DNA of 64,000 nt from Protula sp. h YS-2021 (lineage: Eukaryota; Annelida; Polychaeta; Sabellida; Serpulidae). Location: contig OX457027.1 in the NCBI GenBank assembly GCA_949752745.1, positions 16,297,916-16,361,915 on the forward strand. The letters run 5' to 3'. Shown here piece after piece: positions 25,546 through 37,400 of the stretch. The notes below the pieces were generated by a model. The model did not search any database and was not told the DNA's origin. It worked only from the letters and a program-made list of their open reading frames with translations. A program made the translations under genes and the position numbers. Within the stretch, counting starts at the first letter, position 1; each line of letters starts with the position of its first letter.

Positions 25546-28500
25546 TTTGGCCCACGCTATTTGAGAATACCGCACAAGAAGCAAAATGACCAATTTTGGT
25601 ACTTAAAAAACCACCCAAACTTGACGTTTTAAGAGAAGAATGGTAAACAGTGAGAACAAACCCAGAACACCTCATAGTAATTGGAACCAAGCTCTTATGG
25701 GACAATAAGTAAATAGTAATAAAATTCACTGCTCCAATAATTCTCCTTTGACGCGATCTTACTTGGAAACTTTTTATGACACGAGCTCATATCATACAAC
25801 GAGAAGTTCTACCCTCGTGTAAATAAATGAATCCACATTTTCTTTTGAAGCCAGAAATGTGTATTGTTTTATAAAATGAGTAGTTATAAAAGAGGCAAAC
25901 CATATGTTTTAGACCTTAGAACCACAATTTATACAAGCGAATACATGTTGAAAAAAAAAAACTAAAAAGGATAGATTTTGTTTGCTATTGTTCCCGCTGC
26001 TTTTTCTGATGTGTGACGTGAAAAAAAAGACTTCACACAAATGAGTACTTGCTTCATGTTCACTTAAAAGAATAATTTTTCTTGACAAGAAATACTTATT
26101 TTTTGTCTGGTTTATAACTGTCCACAGAATAAAACCTGTCACATGACCGAATAAAATATAACACTAAAGCGGGTTGCGTCAGCTTTTAGTGTATTCCTTT
26201 ATGATAAAGAATACAATTAGTTATGAATTTCCATTTAATAACAGCCAAATTTGTTCATTTCTCTGAAGATTTCTTCACTAATACGTGGTAAAAATGGACA
26301 TTTAGTTTCGTCGACCCGCAGTTTATGTGGACCCCTAGACTTTGTGGCCCCCAGCCCGACTGGATATCTCCCCACCCCACTCTGGAATCAAGCCAACAAA
26401 AGTATTTTTATTTTTATCTAATGCGATTAATAAAATTTTGCTTTGTTGAGCGATAATAGAACACTTCTGGGTTACACAAGACCAGATGTATAGACAAAAG
26501 CATACAATGTCTTCTTTAATATTACGTCTATTGTTCTGTGTGCTTTTTCAATATTTTTTGGCTCTAATACACGTGTTGTAGAGGAGACACTTATTACAGA
26601 ATGTGTGTGTGTGTGTGTTTTTTGTTTTGAAAGCGTGTTGCTTCCCCCTGCCGTGACTTCGCTATTGTCTGCTGTTTTCGACACAAACAGTTGCTGTCTG
26701 AAGATGAAATGAAGAAATGAAGACTTTTTTTTTAAACTATCCCCTCTGCTTTCAGAGATTTTATATGTGTCTAAAGTGTGTGTTTCTTACTAAATATGGA
26801 TATATTTTCCATGAATCATTTAATTAAAACATAAAGTAAGAAGAATGATGTGTCGAAATTAAAGATTAAAACGCATTTCTTTTGCAGAAAAATTTTATAT
26901 TTTTTGTGGAAAGATTCGCATTTCATGGTTTTATTGATAACAAAAGAACAAACTTAAATCTAATTTTCAGGGCTCTTTTATGTACTGTTTTATCTTTTAA
27001 GCATCACAAAAAAGGGAATAGAGGTATGTTTGACACTGATAACTTGATCGTTCAAAGGAACTAAGAGGTGATGGCTTTATAACTCTATAAGTCATTCCGT
27101 GTTTTAAAAGCCACAAGGGAATCAGTTTGTTTGGTCTCAAAATGGCATTGCGTGGCACCAGGTGTAATTTAACTCTCCCGTCCGCTTAATTCACCCTTTA
27201 ACCTTTTCTACTAAGAACCCTTTTGAGTCTTGTGAAAGAAACGTTTGTTTTTGACCAGCGCGAAATGAAGCTCATATATAATTGCACAGAGCCTCAGAAA
27301 CGGTCGATTTTGGCATCTTCTGACAGTTCAGATCTTTTGTGCTAAAAGCACTGGCCCGAATCCTAAAATGGACACCCCACTTTTCTCCGAATATGAAGAT
27401 GCCTTTTTAAGATATGCGTTGAATGGCCAAGGACAAGTAAACTAAATTATGGAATTCTGTCTTGGTGGTGAAAGAGTCTTGACCAGGTAGGACACAACTG
27501 TCGCTGCTGGACGCATTTATACCATTCTGTGTCTCCGCTCTGTCACAAGACCTTTAAGCCATAACTTGCCACAAGAATAAATGACTCTTTTTCTTTTTAT
27601 CTTTGGCCCTCTATAATCGGCTATATCCATCTTCAACGCAGAGTCTTGAAACTTTTTAACGCCATTTTTTTTTGGTAAATAAATTCCAAAGAAATTGATA
27701 AGCCACATTTATAGATAATTGCATGTCCTTGTTTTGCTGCTGCTCGCCTGCTTTTTTTTTTTTTTTGGGGGGGGGGGGGTCATTGAAGTCGCCCACTATA
27801 ACGACACCACGCCTCTGTGGCTTTGGATGATGGAACCCTATTTTAAGATGCCAAAATGAACTAATTTAAAACCAGCGAGCCATGATGCTAATAAGCTGCT
27901 TTTCGGTTCTCAAGGCATGAGGCTACAAAGAGAAATTGACCATTTGGGAGAACTTAGGCATTGATGAATTGGCGAGGGGGATATCTTTCTGGTGACACCC
28001 CATCTAAAATGCCTGTTTTGCACGGAAATAAGGAACCCTGCGGTCAGTTTGTATTCTAATTTCGTCGGTCTTTGACTGTTTAAAACTACGCCATGAATAT
28101 GAAGCAGAAGATGAATGTCTTATTTTTTCTAATGGAAGAAAGAGGCCATGGTCCGGCACGAAAATATCTCTGGTTTTGAAAAGAAAATGGTTTGGAACTA
28201 AAAAAAAATTTGCGTGCAATAAAAAAATTGCTGTTTTTGTTTTAAATGTGATTTGAATATTATAGCTGTTATTGGGAGAAGTACGAATACATGGTTATTA
28301 TTTAGGGTGTTTTACCGGTTTTACTTCTGGTTAGATTTTATAACGAATCTTAACAATTTTGTCTTAGTAATCTATTTCTGTCATTGAATAGACTTAAAAA
28401 AATATATTAAATATATGCATTGTAATAAAAGCACTAGAATAACGGATTAAATGTGGTCACAACCCCCCCCCCTCCCCCCCCCCCCAAAAAAAAAAAAAAA

Positions 28501-30540
28501 GAAAAGAAAAAAAAAAAGATCGAGTTACAGCTGACGTTAAATTCTAAAGCGACCTCCACCCTGCATCCCATCGAAATGCCTGTATTCTCCACGTGTCGGG
28601 AATTCCCACTTTCCACAGCACGGTTTTGGCTGTTGAACTGTGTTGGCACCGGTGGCACCGCGGTGGCACTGCGAATCACTGGTTTCTTTATATCTCGACG
28701 TAAACTTTACTTTACTCATCTGCCAAGCCGCTCGAAAGCGCAATTGGTTGAGAACGTTGTTTATTTTTAAGTGTTTAGTTCGTCAGTCTGCTGTTTTCAA
28801 CTCTTTTGTCACTCTGTTCAAAAGTCAAACATTCCAAGGAAAGCAATGTTACTTTTTCTGTTTGTATTTCTGTTTGTTTTTGTTTTTGTTTTTTTTTTTT
28901 TTGTCTCTTTAGCTTTATATTTTCTTCGTTTTTCTTGCCTCCTATTTCAGCAGAATTCTTCGTAGAGATTCTGGTTATGGCCTGGCTTGATATTTCCTCA
29001 TCATAAAATACACATCAGATTACAAGTGGCAGTTTCCTTGAATAGTTCGGCCTATAATAAGCCGGATGTGTGGGAAAACGGTAGACGATCAATCTCTGCT
29101 TCAAATTTGTTAAATATGGAACGTTTTTGGCACCAAAACACGGAAATTGTACTGTCTGTGATTCAATGACAATATATGTGAGTCAAATCTGTAAATAAAT
29201 ACTCCGATCGTGCCATCTTTGTTGTTCAAAAAGACATCAAGAATTTGGGATACTTGTGCAATCAATTATAAGCCATATATATGCAACTTTAAACCACTAA
29301 TATGCGAAGTGAAATGCGTAATATCACGACCATACATGACAAAAGTAGAGAGCTATGCTGTCTTCTCGGAGACGCGAAAGTCTCGACGGTGCCAATTAGC
29401 ACTGCGTGGCCAAGTTCCCGTGTAGTTTATGCCTAGATTTGACAGGACAAAAGACCAGGGTATCGAAAACTAAAAACCAATACCCGTTACTACATTTAAC
29501 TGGCAAGCATCGAAACAATGGATTTTTTTTACCTCAAAAGGTTATTTTCCGGTTCTGTGGGTGTTTTTTTTTAAAATAAAATTTGCATACAGCTTAAAGA
29601 GAGATGTTTCCATTTACTCGTGGTTAACACATGTTCCATAGGACAGAGAGCGAGCGCACTGCTAAAACCAGCAAAGCGGGACATCCCTAACACGCAAAAA
29701 AAAACAAAAAAAAACAGTGATACATTTGTAGTTTGGCCGAGATGAACCTTATTGTCAAAGGATATGTAAACCACCAGCTAGCCAAAGGGCAAGTTGTGTG
29801 CGCTTGGCACACATATATTGAAAAGAAACCAGCACCATTTGCAGATTTGTGGAAGGTGACTCCACAAAGATGCTATTACTCTGTAGACTGGGTGATGCAG
29901 CACGGCGTGAGCGAGCCCTCTACAATCACGTGGTACATTAATGGCTAATTTGGTGATAGCTGAAGCGTTGCATTTCTGTTCAGTCAGTTGGCTAAAGCAA
30001 GCAGTGCTCTCGTCACAGTTGTGGAGACAGCGAATCTGCCTGCACCATGTTAGCGAATTCCAAGAATGCTTAGAAAACTTAACGTTCATGAAAACTCATT
30101 AATATTGACCTTATTAATTCGCTTACGCCAAAGACATATCAATAACTACAGTCTTTGCTTACGGAGAAGGAAGTAAAAGAGAAGCACCATACAAGATAAC
30201 AACCATCAATGACGTCACGATAAAGGCGGAAGATATGTCGCATGCCTGCAAACAAGAATATGGTCTTAAATGGAGGGGGCAGTGAAGTCTTCCCAGAATG
30301 TCAGTGAAGCAACAGGATATATATACATTGGAGAGGCATTGAAATATAAAAGGAATATACAACAAGGAAAATTTATAGAGTCAGAGAAAGCACAGTAAAC
30401 GTAAGTTGGGGGAACTGAATGAAATGCATTTTAATTTAAAAAACACAAATATTTTGGGTAAGCGTGGGGCGTTGTTGCTCTGTTATGAGCAGTAGCAGAT
30501 TAAAATATTGCAACACACAAGAATTTTTGTTGTAATAATA
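25546..30540. other. Long non-coding stretch, no gene seen
   Basis: No recognisable gene. Simple-sequence tracts: (TG)n about 26600-26618; T/G run 27750-27780; C- and A-runs 28463-28520; T-rich 28870-28902. Near 26310-26360 the words GTTTATGTGGACCCC and GACTTTGTGGCCCCC resemble foldback arm words, without an identified partner. Open frames of up to 105 codons lie on homopolymer runs or lack any motif. Confidence 0.5.
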
Positions 30541-30550
30541 ATGGAGAAAA

Positions 30551-30762
30551 AGGGGAGGGGGAGTGCGGATATTGTGCGATGGAGAAAAGGGGGGATTCCG
30601 GATATCGTGCGATGGAGAAAAGGGGGGATTCCGGATATTGTGCGATGGAGAAAAGGGGGAAGTTCGGATATCGTGCGATGGAGAAAAGGGGGAAGTTCGG
30701 ATATCGTGCGATGGAGAAAAGGGGGAAGTTCGGATATTGTGTGATGGAGAAAACGGGGGGGG
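30551..30762. repeat. 33-bp minisatellite (GTGCGATGGAGAAAAGGGGG)
   Basis: Six copies of a 33-bp unit beginning GTGCGATGGAGAAAAGGGGG and ending in GATATC or GATATT. Alternate subtypes contain GGATTCCGGAT or GAAGTTCGGAT. Because 33 is a multiple of three, all frames on both strands remain open, giving spurious repetitive proteins of 74-129 residues. The array ends in a G-run (30755-30767). Confidence 0.9.
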
Positions 30763-30854
30763 GGGGCGTATACTATGCCAGCGTGCGGTTTGAGGATTTC
30801 TGACAAAGCATACTATTTCTGCCAAACCAAACCCTACCCCCTCTCCTCCCTAAC

Positions 30855-31320
30855 AACAGGGTTCATAGCATTCTTGAAAAGTCTTGAATTTGCCAAATCG
30901 TCTCAAGGTACCTGGAATTGTCTTGCATTTTGGAAAAAAAGTCTTGAAAAGTCTTGAATTGGGAAATCGAATAATATTATGATGTGAAATATGTTGATTA
31001 AATCTGTGTGTTTTATGTATATTTTTTTGCGCCTTCTTGACACTCCAACAGTTAAAAAAAGACTTTTTATAATAGATGAAATTGATATTGTGGAAAAGCT
31101 GAGTGATATTGTGGTAAAAAGAGTAAATGTTATTAGATATGCAGTGTATCACTATAGTCTTTAAATTCTTAAAATAAATCAATAAAACATGTGTAAAACT
31201 ATTTCTAAAAACTTTAAAAAGTCTTGAAAAAATCTTAAAACTGTCTTGAAAAAAGTCTCAGCTGTCATAAAAAGTTTTGAATCTGAAACTCAAATTTTCG
31301 CTACGAATCCTGTAAAAAAT
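30855..31320. repeat. Dispersed repeat with AAAAGTCTTGAA words
   Basis: The word AAAAGTCTTGAATT or close variants occurs repeatedly at both ends (30875-30965 and 31200-31290) around an AT-rich middle. The left end reads GGGTTCATAGCATTCTTGAA and the right end CGCTACGAATCCTG. Elements rich in GTCTTGAA words are known as interspersed non-autonomous repeats in several animal genomes; I cannot assign the superfamily from sequence alone. Confidence 0.5.
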
Positions 31321-34080
31321 CCCGACTGAAACGCTGCGAAGTGAATGTGAACATTTATCAAATTACATTTTCCTCGATTTTAAACAGTAACAACAGAACC
31401 AGGAATTTTAATTCCAGCATAAGTCTGCAAATGAAGGAATTGGGATCTTTATTTTAAGTTCCAAAAATAAACCCAGCACTAGAAAGGCGGCCAAAAAAAA
31501 AAAAAAAAACGTGTACCGTTATACAACACACACAACAGTTAATACAGAGAACAACCGAAAAGCCCAAAGCACACATTACCATTTTACATGTTAAAAATTA
31601 GCTGGGAGAGCCTCCTGATAATCTAAAATAATATATTTTAAAATCAGGTGCGAGCGACGAAGCACGCATATTCTAAGAAATTATATTGTAGTTTTCATGA
31701 CACTGTTTAAAAAAAAAAAAAAAACGACTGCTGGAAAATGGCGACAGGGATGTGGCACGATTTCCAACTGACTGCAGTTGAATGGAATTTTGATTCAATA
31801 TGTATCAAATATGTATCAAAATATATTGCACATAATGACGCCAACAAAAAAAAATGGCACGACCCTCTGATACAGAACTGCGGCTGCTACAAGCGAAGAG
31901 CAAAACTTCCAGCCCCTCTGAAAATTGGTGAGGTGAAATGAGATACGATTCTTCTTTCATAAAGTCTTTTTATATTAATTTCAATTCTGTTTATGTAAAT
32001 CTGAATATCGGGTCATTGACTTGTTGGGGAAACCTTTCTTTCATGCCAGTGTCGAATTCCATACGTTTTTAGCAGCAGTTCAGCAGCGCTGTTGTGACTT
32101 TGGTTTTTAGATCTGAATTCATTAAAAAAAAATGCAGAAAATCTCAACCCAGTTTAAGGCGTTTCTTGATACAGAACAGTGCACGCGTATAAAATGGTCA
32201 TATGGCAAGAGATTCCGGGTCTTCGAGGTGCGTTCTGCTGGAAAGTAATTACAGTGGTTTTTTTTTTTTTATTTGGCAAAACTTCCAAAAACTGCTGTTT
32301 CTTTTCTTTTAAAATGTTGAATGCGTATGTTTAGTTTTCGCATTTTTTTCTGCTGCTGCTTGAAAAAAATGGATTAAAAAATGTCAACAGATTTTCTGCA
32401 ATGCAAAATATAACCGTTTACGTTGAAGAAAAGTGATTTTATTAGCCAACTGTTTGAAGGAACATTTCAGAGATTATGTCTAACAAAAAAAAAAATAACA
32501 AAGTAGGGTCTTAAATTGTTAAACTCTTAAGATCTTGCAGAACAAAGATTGAGTTACAGATTTTGCTTCCATAATAAGAAAGGGGGTGCGTCTTATAAAA
32601 GCATAATTACGCATATACTTACAATGTCGGTGCCTCACAAAGTAAATGCACCCATTTTTCTGTGGTCACAGCTTTTTGTTCAAGATGGCGACAACAGTGT
32701 TCGATCTTGTAATTTTACACTCAGTGGTGAGTGCTGAAGAAACAATTTTTTTAAAAGAGGAAAGAAGGTATCAAAAGGACGAATTATACAGCTACAAAAA
32801 AACAATGGATTTGCTTGTGTCTGCACTTGATAACTTTATTTTCATGTCAGCTTTATTGGCATGCCATATATTCCTCGTTGATATGTTCAAGAATTAATTG
32901 AATTCAGCGAATAAAAAATATTAACCATGCAGAAGTACTCTTCGGGGCCTGTAAAGTGGAGTCAGATGTTTATTTTAGACTTTTAGAAAGAGTTCTTTGA
33001 GAAGTACTTTCTCTGACAAAATAAACTTGCAATACAGACTCCTTCCTGGTTCCCCTGCCATTATTTTCATAACGGCATATAAAAGCATCCATAGCTTCAG
33101 TTGAGACCAACAAACTGTGCGAGTGCTGTTGCATGCACTTGTACTTTTTGACCAAAAGGAAAGAAAAAAAAACTAATTTTTTACAGCTTCTATGTTCGAG
33201 TGAATCATAATATTGGATAGAAATTATAGGAAAATATCACTTATAGACAGCGATAAACGGATATAAAAGTACATTTTAGTGACGTTATTATTATTATAAT
33301 TTTTTTCAACGTCTCATAAAATTGGATTTAAAATTGTAGTTACGGGCATTGATGTATCCTAAGACTGATTGTCTGTCGGGAAGCAGCATATGGAAACGGC
33401 TATATGTAGATATGGCATATCTGTTATATGGTATATCTATTATAAAAAAGCATTTTGGTGTACTGCAGGCATACAACAGCCTGCATAAGGTCTAAGACTA
33501 TTGACAAGGAAAAATGAACATTTCAGTTTTCAAATGAAGTCATCAGGAAACGTTTTTCATTTTTATTCTTGTTAAAAAGGAACAGAAAATAAGACAAATA
33601 CACTTAAACTGAAGACGTGCGTGATTAAGTGCTCAGGCTTGCATCAAGACAGTACATAAAAACATATTATGTTTGGCACTATTTGAAAAAAAAGAAAAAC
33701 TGTTAATGAAGCCATTCTTTTACTTGTTCAATAGAGTCATCCAGGTATTTTCTTGTTTTTAATGTCGTGATTTTAATGTAGTATAGTTTAGGAATGGGAT
33801 GGCACACAGGTGTTTAAAGGTGTCGTTTTCCAGGTCGTATCTAATTTGTGAGTCTGAATATGCAAGGGAACTCTGAATTTAACGTTACTAAAATTTCAGA
33901 CATTTCTGTCTTCGTTTATCAAGGGAACACTGCAGATGTTTTCTTCTTTAAGTAATACATTGGAAAGTCCGTATCAGTGGACTTGGAAACTTCCTTCGTA
34001 AGATAATTTTGAAGAGTTTTTGCCAATATATTCTAATGAGAGCAATTCAATAGCTGGCTATCTATACTTATCTGTTACAG
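31321..34080. other. Non-coding stretch upstream of the zinc-finger gene
   Basis: AT-rich, with A-runs at 31494-31510 and 31710-31724. No coding exon recognised. Any promoter or 5' untranslated exon of the downstream gene must lie here or further upstream, but I see no convincing TATA box or CpG-rich start region. The 3' end is a splice acceptor, TCTGTTACAG (34071-34080). Confidence 0.5.
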
Positions 34081-34099
34081 ATGACGTTCAAGGTTCGTA

Positions 34100-34430
34100 A
34101 TGTCATTGCTTGCACCTCAGAGTGAGACTGGAGGGCGAAGTCGTATGTGTAAACAGTGTAAATTCTCGTGTACCGATGCCAAGGAATTCTATAGACACCA
34201 GTTAACTGAACACGGAGAAGCAGAAGGCATTACTTGTGACAACTGTGAACAGAATTTCGATTCTGACGCCGCTTTGGATAAACATTTAGCGGAAAAGTGC
34301 CAGGAGACTTGTACAAAGCGTGAAACAACAGAACATAAAGAGGCGCATTGTGACGGACAAGCCAGTGGTGTTGTGGAGGACGTTATGAATTCAGAAATTG
34401 CAACAATGCAGTTTTCTCCGAGGCAAACTG
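34100..34430 (+). CDS. Zinc-finger gene, first coding exon
   Basis: Encodes residues 1-110 and the first base of codon 111. It contains one finger, CKQC...H-x4-H (about residues 16-37), and a second with a C2HC arrangement (CDNC...H-x4-C, about residues 50-71). The upstream acceptor TCTGTTACAG ends at 34080 and the donor G|GTAAAT starts at 34431. Bases 34081-34099 would be 5' UTR with the start in the context CGTAATGTC. If intron 1 (34431-34760, 330 bp) were retained, translation would stop at 34438 after 112 residues. Confidence 0.88.
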
Positions 34431-37400
34431 GTAAATAATTGAAGAAAGGCATTCTCTCAAATTTAAATTATGACTTTTAATTTCAAATAAAACACCACAG
34501 ATCACTATTTTTTGTTCAAGACGCATGCAGTGAGTTAAAAAACTTAATTCAAACAAGAATCGGAGTCTGCATCAAACCTCCAATTTTTTTAAATGTTATT
34601 ATCAAACTTGAAAATTGAAAACTTGAACAAGTTTATCATTAAAACTTCAAAATAATTTCAGAGGGCATTTTTCTAGTAGTTTGACAAAAACTCGCGAAAT
34701 ACTTTTCGATACATTCACTCCCAAGATATAGAAACAAACTAAAGGTATTTGTAATTTCAGGTTTGGGTGAAGATGTTGTCAACAACAATGATATTCTCGA
34801 TAAATCGGGTTTTCTTGAAAACAATCCCGACTACCCAGGAAGCCATGACGTAGGCCATGGTGGTGCATCTACGTCACCAAAAAGTGAGGCGGCCGTCAGC
34901 AATACCACAGCCAATGACAGCGGCTATGTGAGAGGAAGTGAGAGTCACGAGAACTCCGCCGACCTTGAGGAAGCCCGTGAAGGTCAAGAACGCAAGCATG
35001 ACGTCAGTGATGACAACATTGAGCTTGTTATCGATGAAGATGCAGAGCAAAACAACGACCCGCCCATAATTGAAAATCCACCGCATTATATAGACATTAA
35101 ACCTGTGGAAGAAGACAAGAGCCCAGTAATAACAGGAGGAAACATGGGAAATAAATACAGATTTCCCTCTCCTGCCTTCAGCATCATCAATCCAAGTATT
35201 TTTTCTGCAGATGCTTTGAAAAATAGCTCTGCAATTTCCGTAGGACGATCGTTAGCGAAAACTACACCTGTGAAGGACATTAACTCGGGTTTAAGTAATA
35301 GCGTGACCCCACCGAGAAGGTGCGCACCAGTCAGGGAGGCAGTGGATCCAGCTAAGTACGTCACCGTGCAGGAAGGCGATGGTGTGAAATACGCGTGCTC
35401 CAAATGCGGCAACATCTACAAATGGCGGAAGTCCTTGAACAAGCACTGGAAAGAGAAACACGATGGGGAAGTGCCTGAGCCGCGTACAAACGCCACGTTG
35501 CCTATTCCCAGATTGGGCGGTAATTCGTTTCCACGCATCACGAATCAACAGGTGGCGCCACGACAGCAGCGCACATCGCCAGCAAGTCACGAACTGACGT
35601 ATCCGCCTTCCATGTCCATGACTGACCCAACGTTCAGAAGCAGTGTCATGGCGTCATACAGAAGCAAAGCAGAAAACCCATTCGATGCTATGCGACCTGG
35701 TAGTCTGAAATCAAGCCCGTCACCGAACAGCCGTGGCCCAGTCCATTCGTTCTACAACCCCAGTCATGGAATGGTCATGAAGAGACCATATCCCAGTAGC
35801 TCTATTTTTGATGATATATTTAAACAGCAGCGTGGCTTGCTGCCGATTATGAATAACCCTGTCAAAAGGCCTTCCCTAAGCCCGCCTCCTGCACATTCCA
35901 CAAAACCTCCCCTCACCAACATTCGCCGCCCAGACTTGGACGACCCCTTGGATCTCACGCGCGAACTACCGGACAATCCAGATGGCGTTCTGGATTTGTC
36001 AATGAAGTCACCAAGGAAACAGGAACCATCAGTTGCTGTTCACACGCTTCAGGATGAGCCATTAGATTTCTCCAAACCTGTGACGTCAGACCGACCAAGT
36101 CCTGTGGTTAAACCCATGTACGGGTCATGGGCAACGCCAAAACAAGACCCAAGCTTCGCGTTCTCTAAAGTAACTATGTCGTCGCCAGTCAAGGAGAGCA
36201 CGCCGAAAGCAAAGCAGTGTACGATGTGCACGTACGTCACACGTGATGACCTTGACCTTGAGGCGCACAAACAGTTTCATTCTGCTCAAGATATCGTATG
36301 CGCCGAGTGTCAGGAAAGCTTTCAAGCCATCGATGATCTCAATCAACATTTCGTGCTGCGTCACATGCAAGTGCTTGCCAAAAGAATGGCGCAAATTCGC
36401 AGCGAAAATGCCGCCAGTGCGTCCGAGGACAAAGGTGGCGACCAGCTGTATATGTACCTCACTCAGGGAGCCAACAAACCTATCTCAACTTGTGTTGTGT
36501 GTGGGGCCATGTATCAGTTCCAGTGGGCATTAGCTAGGCATTTTGAACAGGAGCATGGTAGTCTTCCTAACCCTTATCAACTTCCGGAATCACCCGAGAA
36601 TGTTGACAGCCCGAGAGAAAGCGACCAGCCCCAAGCCGTGGAATCTGAAAAGGTCTACAAATGCAGCCAATGCCCGTTCACTGCCGGGTCCACTTCCGAG
36701 CTTACCCGACATCAGATTCGGCATTCGCTAAATAAATACCATGTGTGCAAGGTGTGTGGTTTCACAGCAAGAGCCAAGGAGGAACTGCTGGAACATTACG
36801 AGTCCGAACACCCCAATGTTCACCCATCTGATATCAAGTCATCCACAGGTATGCTTATATCCTATTCTTACTCTCCGTATTAGTAATTGAACAGGTAAAT
36901 AATCGATATAAAATTTTAAAAATTGTTTGTAAAAAATAAGAACCGATTGCTGATAAATAAATATCTCTGTGATTTCCTAGTGACTTGAGATCATGAGATA
37001 AGTTGTAATGTGAGCCGACTTGGCAGAGGTAGTGACGAGGGAAAAGTGGGCGTGGTTGAGGGAGGCGGATGTCGGTAACTTTCATCAATAATCTTCAGTG
37101 CACTTCCATAGCTTTTAAATAAATAACAATAAAAAAAAAACATTTATTTACAAGGATGTTTCATTTGGGGAATTTTAATGCTTTAGGAAGTAAAATTGTT
37201 TGGTACAGGATTAATTCAAGTCCTTCCTGGATGAGTAAAAGGGCGGTACGACATCGGCACATGGAAAGATAATAAAACTGTACGTCACAGTATATAAAAT
37301 ATGCAAATAAAAAAATAAATCTGTATTATTTCAAATAACAGGAACGGTGATGTTAGAAGGAGGGGAGGATTCGGATGACAGTCAGGATGAGTCAACGCAA

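Noticed and set aside
29733..29948. 71-codon frame that reads like ordinary protein
   Set aside because: Too short, without recognisable family or clear splice sites; could be an exon but cannot be supported.
30436..30825. Repetitive proteins of 74-129 residues on both strands
   Set aside because: All frames are open because the 33-bp minisatellite has a period divisible by three and lacks stops.
34763..36883. Independent gene starting at TTG 34763
   Set aside because: An acceptor TAATTTCAG ends at 34760 and the phase joins perfectly to the preceding exon; the apparent stop at 36883 is in intron two.
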